A DNA stretch of 64,000 bases from positions 744,001 to 808,000 of the forward strand of contig NZ_CP045484.1 of NCBI RefSeq assembly GCF_009729055.1. Direction: 5' to 3'. Positions 55,909 through 64,000 of the stretch are shown here, one piece after another. Below the pieces are notes generated by a model that saw only the letters and a list, made by a program, of their open reading frames with translations, did not search any database and was not told where the DNA came from. Source of the DNA: Sulfurisphaera ohwakuensis (GTDB taxonomy: Archaea; Thermoproteota; Thermoprotei_A; Sulfolobales; Sulfolobaceae). The position numbers and the translations under genes are program-made. Numbering within the stretch: position 1 is the first letter of the stretch; every line of letters starts with the position of its first letter.

Positions 55909-56745
55909 TCATCTTCTACCACCTCCCGCATATTTTATATTTATCGCTATCAATGCTGAAATAAATACTAGTAAGATTACTGCCGCTGCTGCTGATAAAT
56001 TGATTGCAGTTGTTGAGTACAACTCATACGCTAAAGTTGTAAGTAATAAGGGATGAAAACCAATTATAATTAATGGTAAAGCAAATATGTTAAATTCGCT
56101 GACTCCTCTTATAATTAAAGCTATAGCTATAAATTTCTTTAAATTTGGTAAAGTTATATGTATAAATCTCCTAAATGGACCAGCTCCATCTAAGGCAGCC
56201 GCATAATAAAGTTCTTTAGGAATAGATAGCATTCCAGATAACAAAATTAAAGTAACTAGTGGAGTATTCTTCCAACTATCAGATACCATTACAACTAGTA
56301 AGGAAATTAAGTTATTCGAGTACCAATTAATTCCTTTAAGTCCGAATAAATGAAGAAGGGAATTTGCATAGCCTCCTACACTTTGAAATATAAATGAGAA
56401 TGTTACTGCAGCAACTACAGTTGCAACTCCTAATGGTATTATAGATATTGTAGAAAAGATTTTCTTACCTCTAAATTCTCTTGCCAAGATCGATGCAACA
56501 CCAAGAGCTAAAAATAGTTGAATAAGTAATGCACCAACAGTTACAATTATTGTATTTTCTATCGTACCATATATATTGAAATAAAATAATTCTTCATAAT
56601 TATTTAATGTAAACTGACCATTAGTAGTTTGAAAACTTAAGATAACAGCTTGAATGGAAGGATAAAATGCAAAAAAAGCTACATAAGCTATTGCAGGAAG
56701 AGTAAAAAGAAAATACTTTACTTCTGATCTCACGTTTTTACTCAC
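55909..56745 (-). CDS. Sugar ABC transporter permease 1 (MalF/GlcT type)
   Basis: 278 residues with six helices. The EAA-type loop is SIPKELYYAAALDGAGPFRRFIHITLPNL (conserved EAA...G...P), which contacts the ATPase. It overlaps the binding-protein gene by 4 bases and the second permease by 4, as usual in such operons. It should form the channel together with permease 2, which is broken by the insertion sequence. Confidence 0.9.
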   Translation of the reverse strand: MSKNVRSEVKYFLFTLPAIAYVAFFAFYPSIQAVILSFQTTNGQFTLNNYEELFYFNIYGTIENTIIVTVGALLIQLFLALGVASILAREFRGKKIFSTISIIPLGVATVVAAVTFSFIFQSVGGYANSLLHLFGLKGINWYSNNLISLLVVMVSDSWKNTPLVTLILLSGMLSIPKELYYAAALDGAGPFRRFIHITLPNLKKFIAIALIIRGVSEFNIFALPLIIIGFHPLLLTTLAYELYSTTAINLSAAAAVILLVFISALIAINIKYAGGGRR

Positions 56746-58100
56746 CCATATAATGGTGCAAACATTCCTTCTTCATATTCTTGTGCAACGGTAGAATTAT
56801 ATGTAGTCGCTAGATACTTATACATTTCAGCATTAGCTTGACTTAATATTTGCGGTATTTCAGAATATGGTGCATGATTAACTACAATCTCGTCAAATAC
56901 CTGGTCAGCAATTGTATTCCATTCTGATATCCATGGTACTGGTTCTCTGAAGAAAGCATTCTGGAATGCTTCCTCTTCAGCTTTGAATAATGCGGATATA
57001 TTTGAAGGTAAATTCTGATATGCTTGAGCATTTACTGCGGGTTCTCCTAGTATTGTAATTATATCCCTCTGTACTGTAGTTGATAACAAGAATTTAATGA
57101 ATAATAATAAGTCGCTTAAGTCCGTAGCACCTTTTGGAATTGCCAATACGTCTCCACCAACTAGGTGATCATTATTAACTGGCCCACTAGGACCCGGATA
57201 GAAGCCAATATTGCTAACATTAATTCCTTCACTAGCCATAACAGAGTATATGTATGGCCATTGATAATCAAGAATGTAATATTCACCACTTGCTAATCCT
57301 TTATAACTTCCCCAATATCCATGTATATATTCTGGGGCAAAATATGCTGAAAGATTATAAAGATACTCGAAAGCTAATATATCACCGCTGTCATTAAATA
57401 CAAATGGATTACCACCAGCTTGTACCATCCATTGATATAGCTCTGTTGCAGTACTAGCTCCCCCGTGGCCTTGGAACATTACTGGTTTTACACCAGTCTT
57501 CTCATAAATAATTTTAGCGTCAGTCAATAACTGTGACCATGTTTGTGGCGGAGTCAAACCTAGCTCTTTAAATGTAGTCTCATTATACCAAACTAACGGT
57601 ATGTTACCTCTAAATGGAATGAAATATATTCCTCCATATACCTTTTGCTCGTATTGCATTAAGTTAGTCATAGAAGGAATCATGCCTGGAATTGAAATAT
57701 TTGATAGGTAAGGAGTTAAGTTCATTAAATCTCCTGCATAAAGTAGTTCGCCTATTACCATGTTATCTTCGGCTATAACTACTGGACCAACATCGTGAGC
57801 TTTCTCTAATGCTTCAATGCTGCTTACAATGTCTGTCGCACTTTCACTAACTAAATTAACCTTTATGTTAGGATGTTCTTTCTCAAACATAGGTATAATT
57901 ACACCATCAAAGACCTTTGCTTCTGACGGGGCTAAATCATCATAGTATGTTATAGTTACAACTTTCTGGGTTGTTGGTGGATGTGAAGATACAAAATAAT
58001 ATGCTAATCCTCCTGCTACTGCGGCTACTATTACAATTATTCCTATTACTAAGATACTTTTAGCTATTCCTAAAACAGATCTATTTCTCATGGATATCAT
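56742..58100 (-). CDS. Sugar ABC transporter substrate-binding protein
   Basis: 452 residues. The N-terminus holds one anchor helix (SILVIGIIVIVAAVAGGLAYYFV) as in Sulfolobus GlcS-type binding proteins, then a threonine-rich linker and the extracellular family 1 binding fold (VVTITYYDDLAPSEAKVFDGVIIPMFEKEHPNIKVNLV, and PQTWSQLLTDAKIIYEKTGVKPVMFQGHG). It binds sugars outside the membrane and delivers them to the permeases. It is the first gene of the operon. The specific sugar is unknown; glycoside genes at 45.9-49.8 kb may supply it. Confidence 0.88.
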   Translation of the reverse strand: MISMRNRSVLGIAKSILVIGIIVIVAAVAGGLAYYFVSSHPPTTQKVVTITYYDDLAPSEAKVFDGVIIPMFEKEHPNIKVNLVSESATDIVSSIEALEKAHDVGPVVIAEDNMVIGELLYAGDLMNLTPYLSNISIPGMIPSMTNLMQYEQKVYGGIYFIPFRGNIPLVWYNETTFKELGLTPPQTWSQLLTDAKIIYEKTGVKPVMFQGHGGASTATELYQWMVQAGGNPFVFNDSGDILAFEYLYNLSAYFAPEYIHGYWGSYKGLASGEYYILDYQWPYIYSVMASEGINVSNIGFYPGPSGPVNNDHLVGGDVLAIPKGATDLSDLLLFIKFLLSTTVQRDIITILGEPAVNAQAYQNLPSNISALFKAEEEAFQNAFFREPVPWISEWNTIADQVFDEIVVNHAPYSEIPQILSQANAEMYKYLATTYNSTVAQEYEEGMFAPLYG

Positions 58101-58632
58101 TAAACATTACTATATCATTATATAAAAAATTTATGCTTACATGGAGTGTTTAAATTTTACTATACATAATACAAATCATTATTATAGTTTTTATTTCGAT
58201 ATGACTTAAATTACGAGTATATAAATAATATATTCTAATATATAAATTTCGAACATTAGGGGTAAAATTATATATTCAATACTATTTGAAGTTTACCGTA
58301 TATATAAAGATTTTTAAGGTAAATTTATATAGATTAAATAAGATTTCCACATAGGAGAGTTTTCATTACTGTTTATTTATAATATATTATCTTTGTTACT
58401 CTCATTATAGTATTCTTGCTAACCTAGCTAAGCTGGACTACTATTAGAAAGTTACATATATTTCTAGATCTAGCTAATGTAAGACGGTATAAGTCAATGA
58501 TATCTTTATGAAGTGTACAAAATTTTTGTAAATAAACAAGAAAATGCTGCTCTTATAAACCTTAAAAATGCAACAAAAATAGGTTGTTCATTGTATGTCA
58601 AGGATAAATATCCCTTTACAAAATAAGTATCT
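58101..58632. other. Intergenic, AT-rich
   Basis: About 530 bases. Includes the promoter of the ABC operon near 58130 and AT-rich sequence with no gene recognised. Confidence 0.45.
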
Positions 58633-58857
58633 ATGGACATTAAAAAAATGATTAAAGCACAAGAGGAGGCTAGGCAAGTTAGGAGGAGTACTGCTAATTG
58701 GGAGTTTATAAAAAGTTTACCTCCTAAACTCAGAATAGCCCTAGAATACTACATAGAAACTGGTAATTTTAGAGAAGCAGCTAGAATGGCTGGAATGTCT
58801 GTGGACGAATTCCTTTATTTTGCTAAAGATAAGGCAAATATATATGATATGTCTTGA
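58633..58857 (+). CDS. Small helical protein, HTH-like
   Basis: 74 residues. The C-terminal part (PPKLRIALEYYIETGNFREAARMAGMSVDEFLYFAKDKA) has the helix-turn-helix rhythm of sigma-like or UPF0175-type DNA-binding domains. The N-terminal part is basic (MDIKKMIKAQEEARQVRRSTANWEF). It stands alone next to a long noncoding stretch. It could be a small regulator or an orphan antitoxin; no toxin gene is beside it. Confidence 0.65.
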   Translation: MDIKKMIKAQEEARQVRRSTANWEFIKSLPPKLRIALEYYIETGNFREAARMAGMSVDEFLYFAKDKANIYDMS

Positions 58858-59534
58858 TTAATAAGTATAAGGTTAGATTTTCTGCAATCTGATAGAGTAT
58901 CTAAATTGAGTGAGAGTGTATTTTATCTTAGTTTCAAGATTTAGGAATATATCTAATTTTTGGCTTAACGAATTTATAGTGTAGCACTGGATGTTTTAGC
59001 ATCTAGGCTTAAATGCATAACGGTGTTTCTCTCTTACGTCTATAAACTTAGAATTGTTAGATGTATAGTATGTGGGGTCTTTAAACTACACTGGCCATAA
59101 AGATCAAGAAATAATAAGTGAGTATTAAATCATCAGTCTCGGTTAGCATTTTACGGAAAATTCTAGGAATATATAGTTTTCAAAAATGATAAGTTTTCTA
59201 TTATAACTCTTCTATCTCAAAACGTTTATATATTACATATGTTTTAGTTCTAGGAATAAATATTTGTGTAAATGTTAGTTAAAATTCTAGAATATAATGA
59301 TTTTCTATAACCGGTATTAGGTATATTATTATATCTCGCCTTATCTTAACTATTACTGTTAAGATTTAAATATAACTTTTTTTTTCCAAAATAACTATAG
59401 GTATTACGAAAGATATCAGTAAAAATGACATAAGATGCGATTGGACTATTAAAAATGTCAAAAAATGGAAAATGTTAAGAATTATAAGGATAAAAAAGCT
59501 GTAAAGTTTGTTTATAGTAACTAATGTGAATAAC
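58858..59534. other. Intergenic, AT-rich
   Basis: About 680 bases with no recognisable gene, hairpin or repeat. The minus ORF at 59366-59554 looks like chance: it is all hydrophobic and AT-driven. Confidence 0.4.
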
Positions 59535-59666
59535 ATGAATCTTATAGATTTCACGATTATTCCAATAAATAATTTATCAATAAAGAAAATAGTTGATGAT
59601 AACGATGAAAAGGAAACAGATCTGCTGGTTAAAATTATGTTAAATAGATTAGGAATAGTTATTTAA
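59535..59666 (+). CDS. Small hypothetical ORF, possibly a gene remnant
   Basis: 43 residues starting at ATG 59535 (MNLIDFTIIPINNLSIKKI, ending in NRLGIVI). It has acidic and hydrophobic stretches like a real protein end but is very short. A remnant or a small protein are equally possible; nothing about function can be seen. Confidence 0.3.
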   Translation: MNLIDFTIIPINNLSIKKIVDDNDEKETDLLVKIMLNRLGIVI

Positions 59667-59721
59667 ATAAAAGAAAAAGATTTAATAAAAACATTTAACG
59701 AAAGAAAAAGATTTAACATAT

Positions 59722-60132
59722 ATGATAACAAAAAGAGGGATTGTAATACTTACCACATTCTCATTTGTTTACGCTTTATTAGAATTAGGGATGGTATGGG
59801 ATCCTTCTCGCATTTCGACCTCACCAACATGGATGAAGGAATTTTTCACACCCACTGTATCTCTCTATTTCTATAGGGTAATGTACACTATACTCTTTAC
59901 TTATCCATCTTATTTAGCTTCTGGAAAACTTTTTTCGCTGGAGACATTGTGGTATCTCATATACGGTTCTACTATCGAAGACATAATTTACTGGATACTT
60001 GATGTTAGAGTACCTTACTCATGGGCATGGTTTTATCCGGTTTGTTACGGAATACCAATTGATGACTTAATAGGTGTCTTGTTACTTCTACTAATTAAGA
60101 GGAAAATAAAAGAAAAAAATAAGATAAAATGA
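59722..60132 (+). CDS. Membrane protein of unknown function
   Basis: 136 residues with three to four helices (GIVILTTFSFVYALLELGMV, VMYTILFTYPSYLASGKLF, ETLWYLIYGSTIEDIIYWILDV, IDDLIGVLLLLLIKRKI). Acidic residues inside helices (STIEDIIYWILD, GIPIDDLIG) may bind a metal or a proton. It begins at ATG 59722 after AT-rich DNA. I do not recognise the family. Confidence 0.6.
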   Translation: MITKRGIVILTTFSFVYALLELGMVWDPSRISTSPTWMKEFFTPTVSLYFYRVMYTILFTYPSYLASGKLFSLETLWYLIYGSTIEDIIYWILDVRVPYSWAWFYPVCYGIPIDDLIGVLLLLLIKRKIKEKNKIK

Positions 60133-60243
60133 AAAACCTCCCCGGTATAAGGGCTAATAGGTTAATCATTTTCAACGAATGTTTAGTAGTTAGGAGAAGA
60201 ACATTTTTTAAGAGCTACAGTTTTTGCGAAGGTCAAAGAAGAG

Positions 60244-61521
60244 TTAATTCCTTCTGGTAAATATGCCTTCTTTTTTCATTATCTCCTTATGAACTGAATG
60301 AGTCACTAAACCAATAAGAAGGGTAACGAAGCCTATGAGTAACGATTGAAAGCCTAATGAGTAAATGAAAACACCAGATAGAATAACGGAGACTATTTGA
60401 ACAAAAGGAAATCCTGGAGATTTAAATACTCCTCTCAAGCCCCTATGTCTAACTACAGCAACTTCGATACCAGATAACATATAAGAAAATACGACTCCGA
60501 AATTAGATACTAAAGCGATTACCTCTACATTTCCTAGACCTAAGGAAGCTATCATGATTAATCCGATGATTAACAAGATAGAGAGTTTTCCACCTTTTAC
60601 TTTGGGTAAAAGATTATCCAATTCCATTTGAACCATTGTTCTCTCTGTAGCTATAATAGTTGAAAGCGTAACTGTAATCGTAGCTAAAATTGCAGTTAAA
60701 TTAACAAAAAAATAGACATAGAAAGGAGCATGGATAGTGTTTAAAACTAGTTGTAGAGGAGCAGAATTGGTTTTAAAGTTTGTATAACCTATAGCGTCAA
60801 CCATGGAGAAAGTTACTAACATGTAAAGGAATGCACTAATAAGCAATGAAAGGACTATAGCTTTAGGTACTGTTCTTTCTCCTTCTTTAACAGAGGGAGT
60901 TAACGTTGCAATTGTGTTAAATCCAGAATAGGCAAAGAATGCTATGTTTGAAGCAGTTAGTACTCTAGTTATTCCATGGGGAAAGAAAGGCGAAAAGTTT
61001 TGTAATCTTATACCACTAATAACTAATGCTGTTATAGAAAAGGTTACTAAACCTAAAATGTTCAAAACTACTAATATACTTTCAATTTCCGCAGCTAATT
61101 TTAATCCGAGATAATCAATTATAATCAAAACAATTATAAGTAAGATTGCTAATGGAAAATAAAGAAAAGATGGGAGAGAAAACGTAGTAATTAGATACCC
61201 AGAAAAACCTAAGGCTGTAGCTCCACCACTTATTGCATAGCCAATAACTCTGAACCAACCGACTAAAAATCCTATAGTTTCTCCTAAAGAGAGTAAAGCA
61301 AAACTATATACTCCTCCTTCAACTTTAGGAAAAACAGAAGCCAACTCTGCATTATTTAATCCAACACTCATTGCATAAACTGCAGTAATTAAAAATGCAA
61401 GTAAGGCAGCTGGACCGGCTGCAGTTATACTAACACCAGCCATAACAAAAATCCCAGCACCAATAATATTACCTAAACCTAATGCTAATGCTTGAGAAAG
61501 AGAAAGTTTTTTCTCCTCCAT
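60244..61521 (-). CDS. APC-family amino acid permease
   Basis: 425 residues with about 12 helices. The first helix has the substrate-binding motif LGLGNIIGAGIFVMAGV, typical of APC carriers, and the segment FPKVEGGVYSFALLSLGETIGFLVGWFRVIGYAISG follows. It takes up amino acids or amines with protons. The start ATG at 61521 is 37 bases from the divergent trm10 GTG start, so the two share one promoter region. Confidence 0.92.
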   Translation of the reverse strand: MEEKKLSLSQALALGLGNIIGAGIFVMAGVSITAAGPAALLAFLITAVYAMSVGLNNAELASVFPKVEGGVYSFALLSLGETIGFLVGWFRVIGYAISGGATALGFSGYLITTFSLPSFLYFPLAILLIIVLIIIDYLGLKLAAEIESILVVLNILGLVTFSITALVISGIRLQNFSPFFPHGITRVLTASNIAFFAYSGFNTIATLTPSVKEGERTVPKAIVLSLLISAFLYMLVTFSMVDAIGYTNFKTNSAPLQLVLNTIHAPFYVYFFVNLTAILATITVTLSTIIATERTMVQMELDNLLPKVKGGKLSILLIIGLIMIASLGLGNVEVIALVSNFGVVFSYMLSGIEVAVVRHRGLRGVFKSPGFPFVQIVSVILSGVFIYSLGFQSLLIGFVTLLIGLVTHSVHKEIMKKEGIFTRRN

Positions 61522-61557
61522 TTAAGAGATAAAAAGGTAGTAAGAATTAATAATTTA

Positions 61558-62424
61558 GTGATACTCGGAAAATTATTAGCTGAGGAACTGAAGGAGAGAG
61601 GAATTTACAAGATTTATATAGGCTATGAAAAACCATCTTTACAAAATATAGCTGTTAAAATGTTAGTTAAAAATTACGGATTTGTAAAAAGAGAAATTAG
61701 CGGTAAAAGAATAGGAGAGATTGAAGGAATATCTCTATATAAAGGAAAAGGAGATGAAAAAGTTGACTTTGCATTTACTAAGGGTGGTGAGAAAATACCA
61801 ATTAAACTACCTAAGTATCCATTAATCGTAATAGATATGAGTCTTTTTAATGAATTAGATGAGGAGGAAAAAAAGAAGACATTACTTCAGGTTAATCTAA
61901 CATTGCACGTAATAAGAAAATTCCTGTGGGATGGTAATTTAGCCTTGATTAATTCTCCAAACATCTCCTTAGGTAAAGCTAGAAATATAGACAATATTGA
62001 AACTGATAACTGTATTGTTCTTGATCCTTACGGAGATATAATAGCTAATGAAGAAATTATAAGAAGAACAGACGTATTTATTATAGGAGGTATAGTAGAT
62101 AAAGGGAGAAGATTAAAGCATGCTACCTCTAAATTAGCTGAGAAGTATCCTTGTAAAAAAGTAAAAATAACACTAAGAGGAAGTATAGTAGGAGTCCCAG
62201 ATGAGATTAATAAAATAACAGACATTATCCTTGCAGTTAAATTCGGAAAAGACATAGAAAAAGCTATCATAGAAACACAGAGTAATTCGGATAAAATAGC
62301 AAGGATACTAGTTGATGTAAATCAGAGAGGGCTAGAGATCTTAGAAGAAGAGATAAAATGGCTAAACGCTAATCAGAAGGTATATAAATTAATTCTTAAA
62401 AGACTAGGTATAAAGGCGTCCTAA
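61558..62424 (+). CDS. trm10: Archaeal Trm10 tRNA m1A9/m1G9 methyltransferase
   Basis: About 289 residues; the long ORF begins at 61492 but the GTG at 61558 (MILGKLLAEELKERGIYKIYIGYEKPSLQN) matches the known start of the Sulfolobus Trm10. The SPOUT-type methyltransferase core is LPKYPLIVIDMSLFNELDEEEKKKTLLQVNLTLHVIRKFLWDGNLALI, and DVFIIGGIVDKGRRLKHATSKLAEK is the SAM-knot region. It methylates N1 of adenosine or guanosine 9 in tRNA. The C-terminal helical part (KIARILVDVNQRGLEILEEEIKWLN) is complete. Confidence 0.92.
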   Translation: MILGKLLAEELKERGIYKIYIGYEKPSLQNIAVKMLVKNYGFVKREISGKRIGEIEGISLYKGKGDEKVDFAFTKGGEKIPIKLPKYPLIVIDMSLFNELDEEEKKKTLLQVNLTLHVIRKFLWDGNLALINSPNISLGKARNIDNIETDNCIVLDPYGDIIANEEIIRRTDVFIIGGIVDKGRRLKHATSKLAEKYPCKKVKITLRGSIVGVPDEINKITDIILAVKFGKDIEKAIIETQSNSDKIARILVDVNQRGLEILEEEIKWLNANQKVYKLILKRLGIKAS

Positions 62425-62631
62425 TTTTTAAATTGTGTAATGAAGCCTTAAAAACATAAGCTAATTTTTATATTTTCTTTCTATTTTTTAAGCCAATAAA
62501 TTAAGTATATCTTAGACAAAATTAAAGTGTAAAATTATTCTTAGGCTTTATTAACCAAAATTGAATGCTAGTATGTATCGTAATATTTAAATAGAAGTAA
62601 TATGTAAATGATTATGTATAGGGGATAAAAT

Positions 62632-63174
62632 ATGGAAAGTTCAGTTATTGCGTTTATACTTATAATTGCAACGATTCTTATAGGCTTAGTAGTATTCTCC
62701 TTATCTAGCATTTACGCAACTTACCAGTATACTAGAGTAAACTTACAGCAACAGGCAGAAAGTATATCGAATGGTTTATACATTTCAATAAGTAATAATG
62801 TAACAGCCGGTTCTACAATCTCATTATTTTTAGTTCCTCAAGACTTTAACTATAATGGTACAATTTATCTTACTGTATTTTATGTTCCAAGTTCTTTAAA
62901 AGGAAATCAGATGATTACACCACAATTTGCATATACACAGAATGGGGAAATAGTTTATGCAACAGTGAATGGTTCAGCGCCTAATGTACCAGTTACAACT
63001 CTTTACTTTACTAATTTGAATATAATGTACCAAGGTGAAATGAAATTATGGAAAACAATAACTGGCGCACCTCAAGTTATTACCCTTTCTCCTCCTGCAG
63101 GATATACTTCCGTAGTCCTATTCTTTGTTCAAATTCAAAATAAGTTTGTGGAGGTGGGTTATGAATGGTTATAA
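62632..63174 (+). CDS. Pilin-like secreted protein
   Basis: 180 residues. The N-terminus MESSVIAFILIIATILIGLVVFSLSSIYATYQYTRVNLQQQAES has the hydrophobic helix of type IV pilins/archaellins, without a clear basic class III signal. The rest is beta-rich with many NxT/S sites, as for an extracellular pilin subunit. A TATA box (ATATTTAAATAG) about 45 bases and an AGGGGAT ribosome site just before the ATG are visible. Its end overlaps the next pilin-like gene by 10 bases, so the two are co-transcribed. Confidence 0.7.
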   Translation: MESSVIAFILIIATILIGLVVFSLSSIYATYQYTRVNLQQQAESISNGLYISISNNVTAGSTISLFLVPQDFNYNGTIYLTVFYVPSSLKGNQMITPQFAYTQNGEIVYATVNGSAPNVPVTTLYFTNLNIMYQGEMKLWKTITGAPQVITLSPPAGYTSVVLFFVQIQNKFVEVGYEWL

Positions 63175-64000
63175 AGAAAAAAGGTTTATCTGAAGTAGTA
63201 GGATTTTTTATCCTGTTAATAATATTATTAGCTGTATTAATTCCCCTAGGAATTTACATGTTTTCACAACCAACAATACAAACCCAATCTGCTGAAAGTG
63301 CAAACTCTTATAAGAATCTAGCTACAGAACAATTTAGAGATTTCCAACCCGTTGTTTTTAATGCTGGTGGATTTGCTGTAGCACCAGTATACTTTATATA
63401 TCAAGATGGCAATGTATATTTCGTATTTGTAAATAAACAAAATCCGCCAGTAACTTTAGTAATAAAAGCTCTAGAGGTATTTAATGGAAAAACATGGGTT
63501 ACACAACCAGTAAATGTTGTAGTTTCTACTTCATATGCAACTACTACATTTGCCGGTTTTCCAGCAATACAAATTACACTTAAAGAATCTCCATATAATA
63601 ATCAAGCTAGTTATGTTGCGGCAGTAACACAGTATGGTAACATAATATATGCATCGCCACCTTATGTATTGCCAATAGCAAAGTTAATTAAACCGTTGGG
63701 AATAGCTTCAATAAATCCTTACAACTTCTCAATTATTGAAGAACCAGGTTTCCAGCAAGTAGAAGAGACTAGTGACTGTGTGCCATTAGTGAATTTCATT
63801 CATAGTATCAATGGACCTTATTCTAATACTATGACATTCTTGGGAGATTATCTAACTGGAAATAAGAGCTTGCCATTCTCTTATGAAGGTTATTGGTTTG
63901 GTCCTATAGCTTACCCGTCTCAAAGTTCACAAAGCCCACCCTCTTTTAAAGGAATTATGAAGGGAATATTTGTAGGAGCAAACTTTACGTTCGCTGGAGC
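63165..64000 (+). CDS. Pilin-like secreted protein (3' end outside window)
   Basis: Starts at ATG 63165 and is open to the window end (278 codons). The N-terminus VIKKKGLSEVVGFFILLIILLAVLIPLGIYMF has a class III signal peptide: basic residues, a glycine (KKKG) before LSEVVGF, then the hydrophobic assembly helix. The rest is Asn/Ser/Tyr-rich and beta-like, as expected for an extracellular pilus or S-layer-related subunit. It overlaps the upstream pilin-like gene by 10 bases. Length and exact system (pili or archaellum-related) cannot be judged from this window. Confidence 0.72.
   Translation, partial: MVIKKKGLSEVVGFFILLIILLAVLIPLGIYMFSQPTIQTQSAESANSYKNLATEQFRDFQPVVFNAGGFAVAPVYFIYQDGNVYFVFVNKQNPPVTLVIKALEVFNGKTWVTQPVNVVVSTSYATTTFAGFPAIQITLKESPYNNQASYVAAVTQYGNIIYASPPYVLPIAKLIKPLGIASINPYNFSIIEEPGFQQVEETSDCVPLVNFIHSINGPYSNTMTFLGDYLTGNKSLPFSYEGYWFGPIAYPSQSSQSPPSFKGIMKGIFVGANFTFAG

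Larger units (their letters stand above)
53890..55912 (-). pseudogene. Sugar ABC permease 2 (MalG/GlcU type), cut by an insertion sequence
   Basis: The N-terminal part starts at 55912 (MSNKLVYVGIAIFTVYFLAPI) and runs to VVAIPI at 55549. The C-terminal part starts with ISAEFIRLGLFDTIPGLAF and contains the EAA-like loop SIPREIEYQAKIDGASTLSYILKVLVPTTSPG, ending at 53890. Removing 54337-55548 with one TTAT copy gives VVAIPISAEFIRLG in frame. The original protein had about 270 residues and six helices. The operon is otherwise whole, so loss of this permease probably inactivates sugar uptake in this strain. Confidence 0.9.

Noticed and set aside
59366-59554. 62-residue minus-strand hydrophobic ORF
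   Set aside because: AT-rich with low complexity, no ribosome site or promoter, and overlaps the start of a small plus-strand ORF; likely chance.
61492-61557. Longer trm10 N-terminus starting with TTG
   Set aside because: The extra 22 residues overlap the divergent permease start and do not match the Sulfolobus Trm10 start, which fits GTG 61558.

Overview
The window looks like chromosomal DNA of a thermoacidophilic crenarchaeon of the order Sulfolobales. It is AT-rich. Many genes have an archaeal TATA box about 25 bases before the start codon and little or no leader. GTG and TTG starts are common. Several gene families are typical of Sulfolobales: thermopsin, the Ser/Thr kinase with an N-terminal membrane part, PaREP1 proteins, DoxD, GH116 glycosidase, archaeal Trm10 and ISH3-, IS110- and IS607-type insertion sequences. 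No rRNA or tRNA gene was recognised. All calls rest on reading the sequence; no database was searched.

Layout. 1-9.0 kb: an exported repeat protein and its ABC ATPase, an MFS carrier, a membrane Ser/Thr kinase with an unusual GC-rich leader, a VapBC pair whose toxin seems to lack an ordinary start codon, a PaREP1 gene broken by a hairpin-rich insertion, and a HEPN/MNT pair. 9.0-19.5 kb: a SnoaL-like protein with an MFS carrier, an old insertion sequence carrying two MITEs, thermopsin, short archaeal glucan phosphorylase, another MFS carrier, a DJ-1/PfpI protein and a photolyase. 19.7-27.3 kb: a three-gene membrane glycosylation operon, a candidate C/D box sRNA at its end, and a frameshifted GT4 glycosyltransferase.

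27.3-37.6 kb: a sulfur-trafficking island in two divergent operons, with four TusA-type domains (one fused to an SRPBCC/DUF3211-like domain, one with an altered active site), two DsrE-like proteins, a YeeE/YedE transporter, a beta-propeller and a DoxD-like protein. It ends at a metallo-beta-lactamase gene cut in two by an IS607 element whose TnpB lacks parts of the usual nuclease site. 37.6-44.2 kb: a B12-type radical SAM protein, WrbA, a methyltransferase, then the most interesting locus: a 24-residue peptide gene 4 bases upstream of a radical SAM/SPASM enzyme, which looks like an archaeal RiPP system. After it comes an ATPase pseudogene invaded by a tnpB relic and an IS110 element with a probable bridge RNA.

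44.7-64 kb: a carbohydrate region (GH116 glycosidase, PIG-L deacetylase, MupG-like protein), a PaREP1 protein, an AAA ATPase, a sugar-type ABC transporter whose second permease is cut by an intact ISH3-like element with a 4-bp target duplication, an APC permease, Trm10, and two pilin-like secreted proteins running off the end.

The window shows strong recent mobile-element activity. At least five host genes are broken, and most breaks can be reconstructed to the base.
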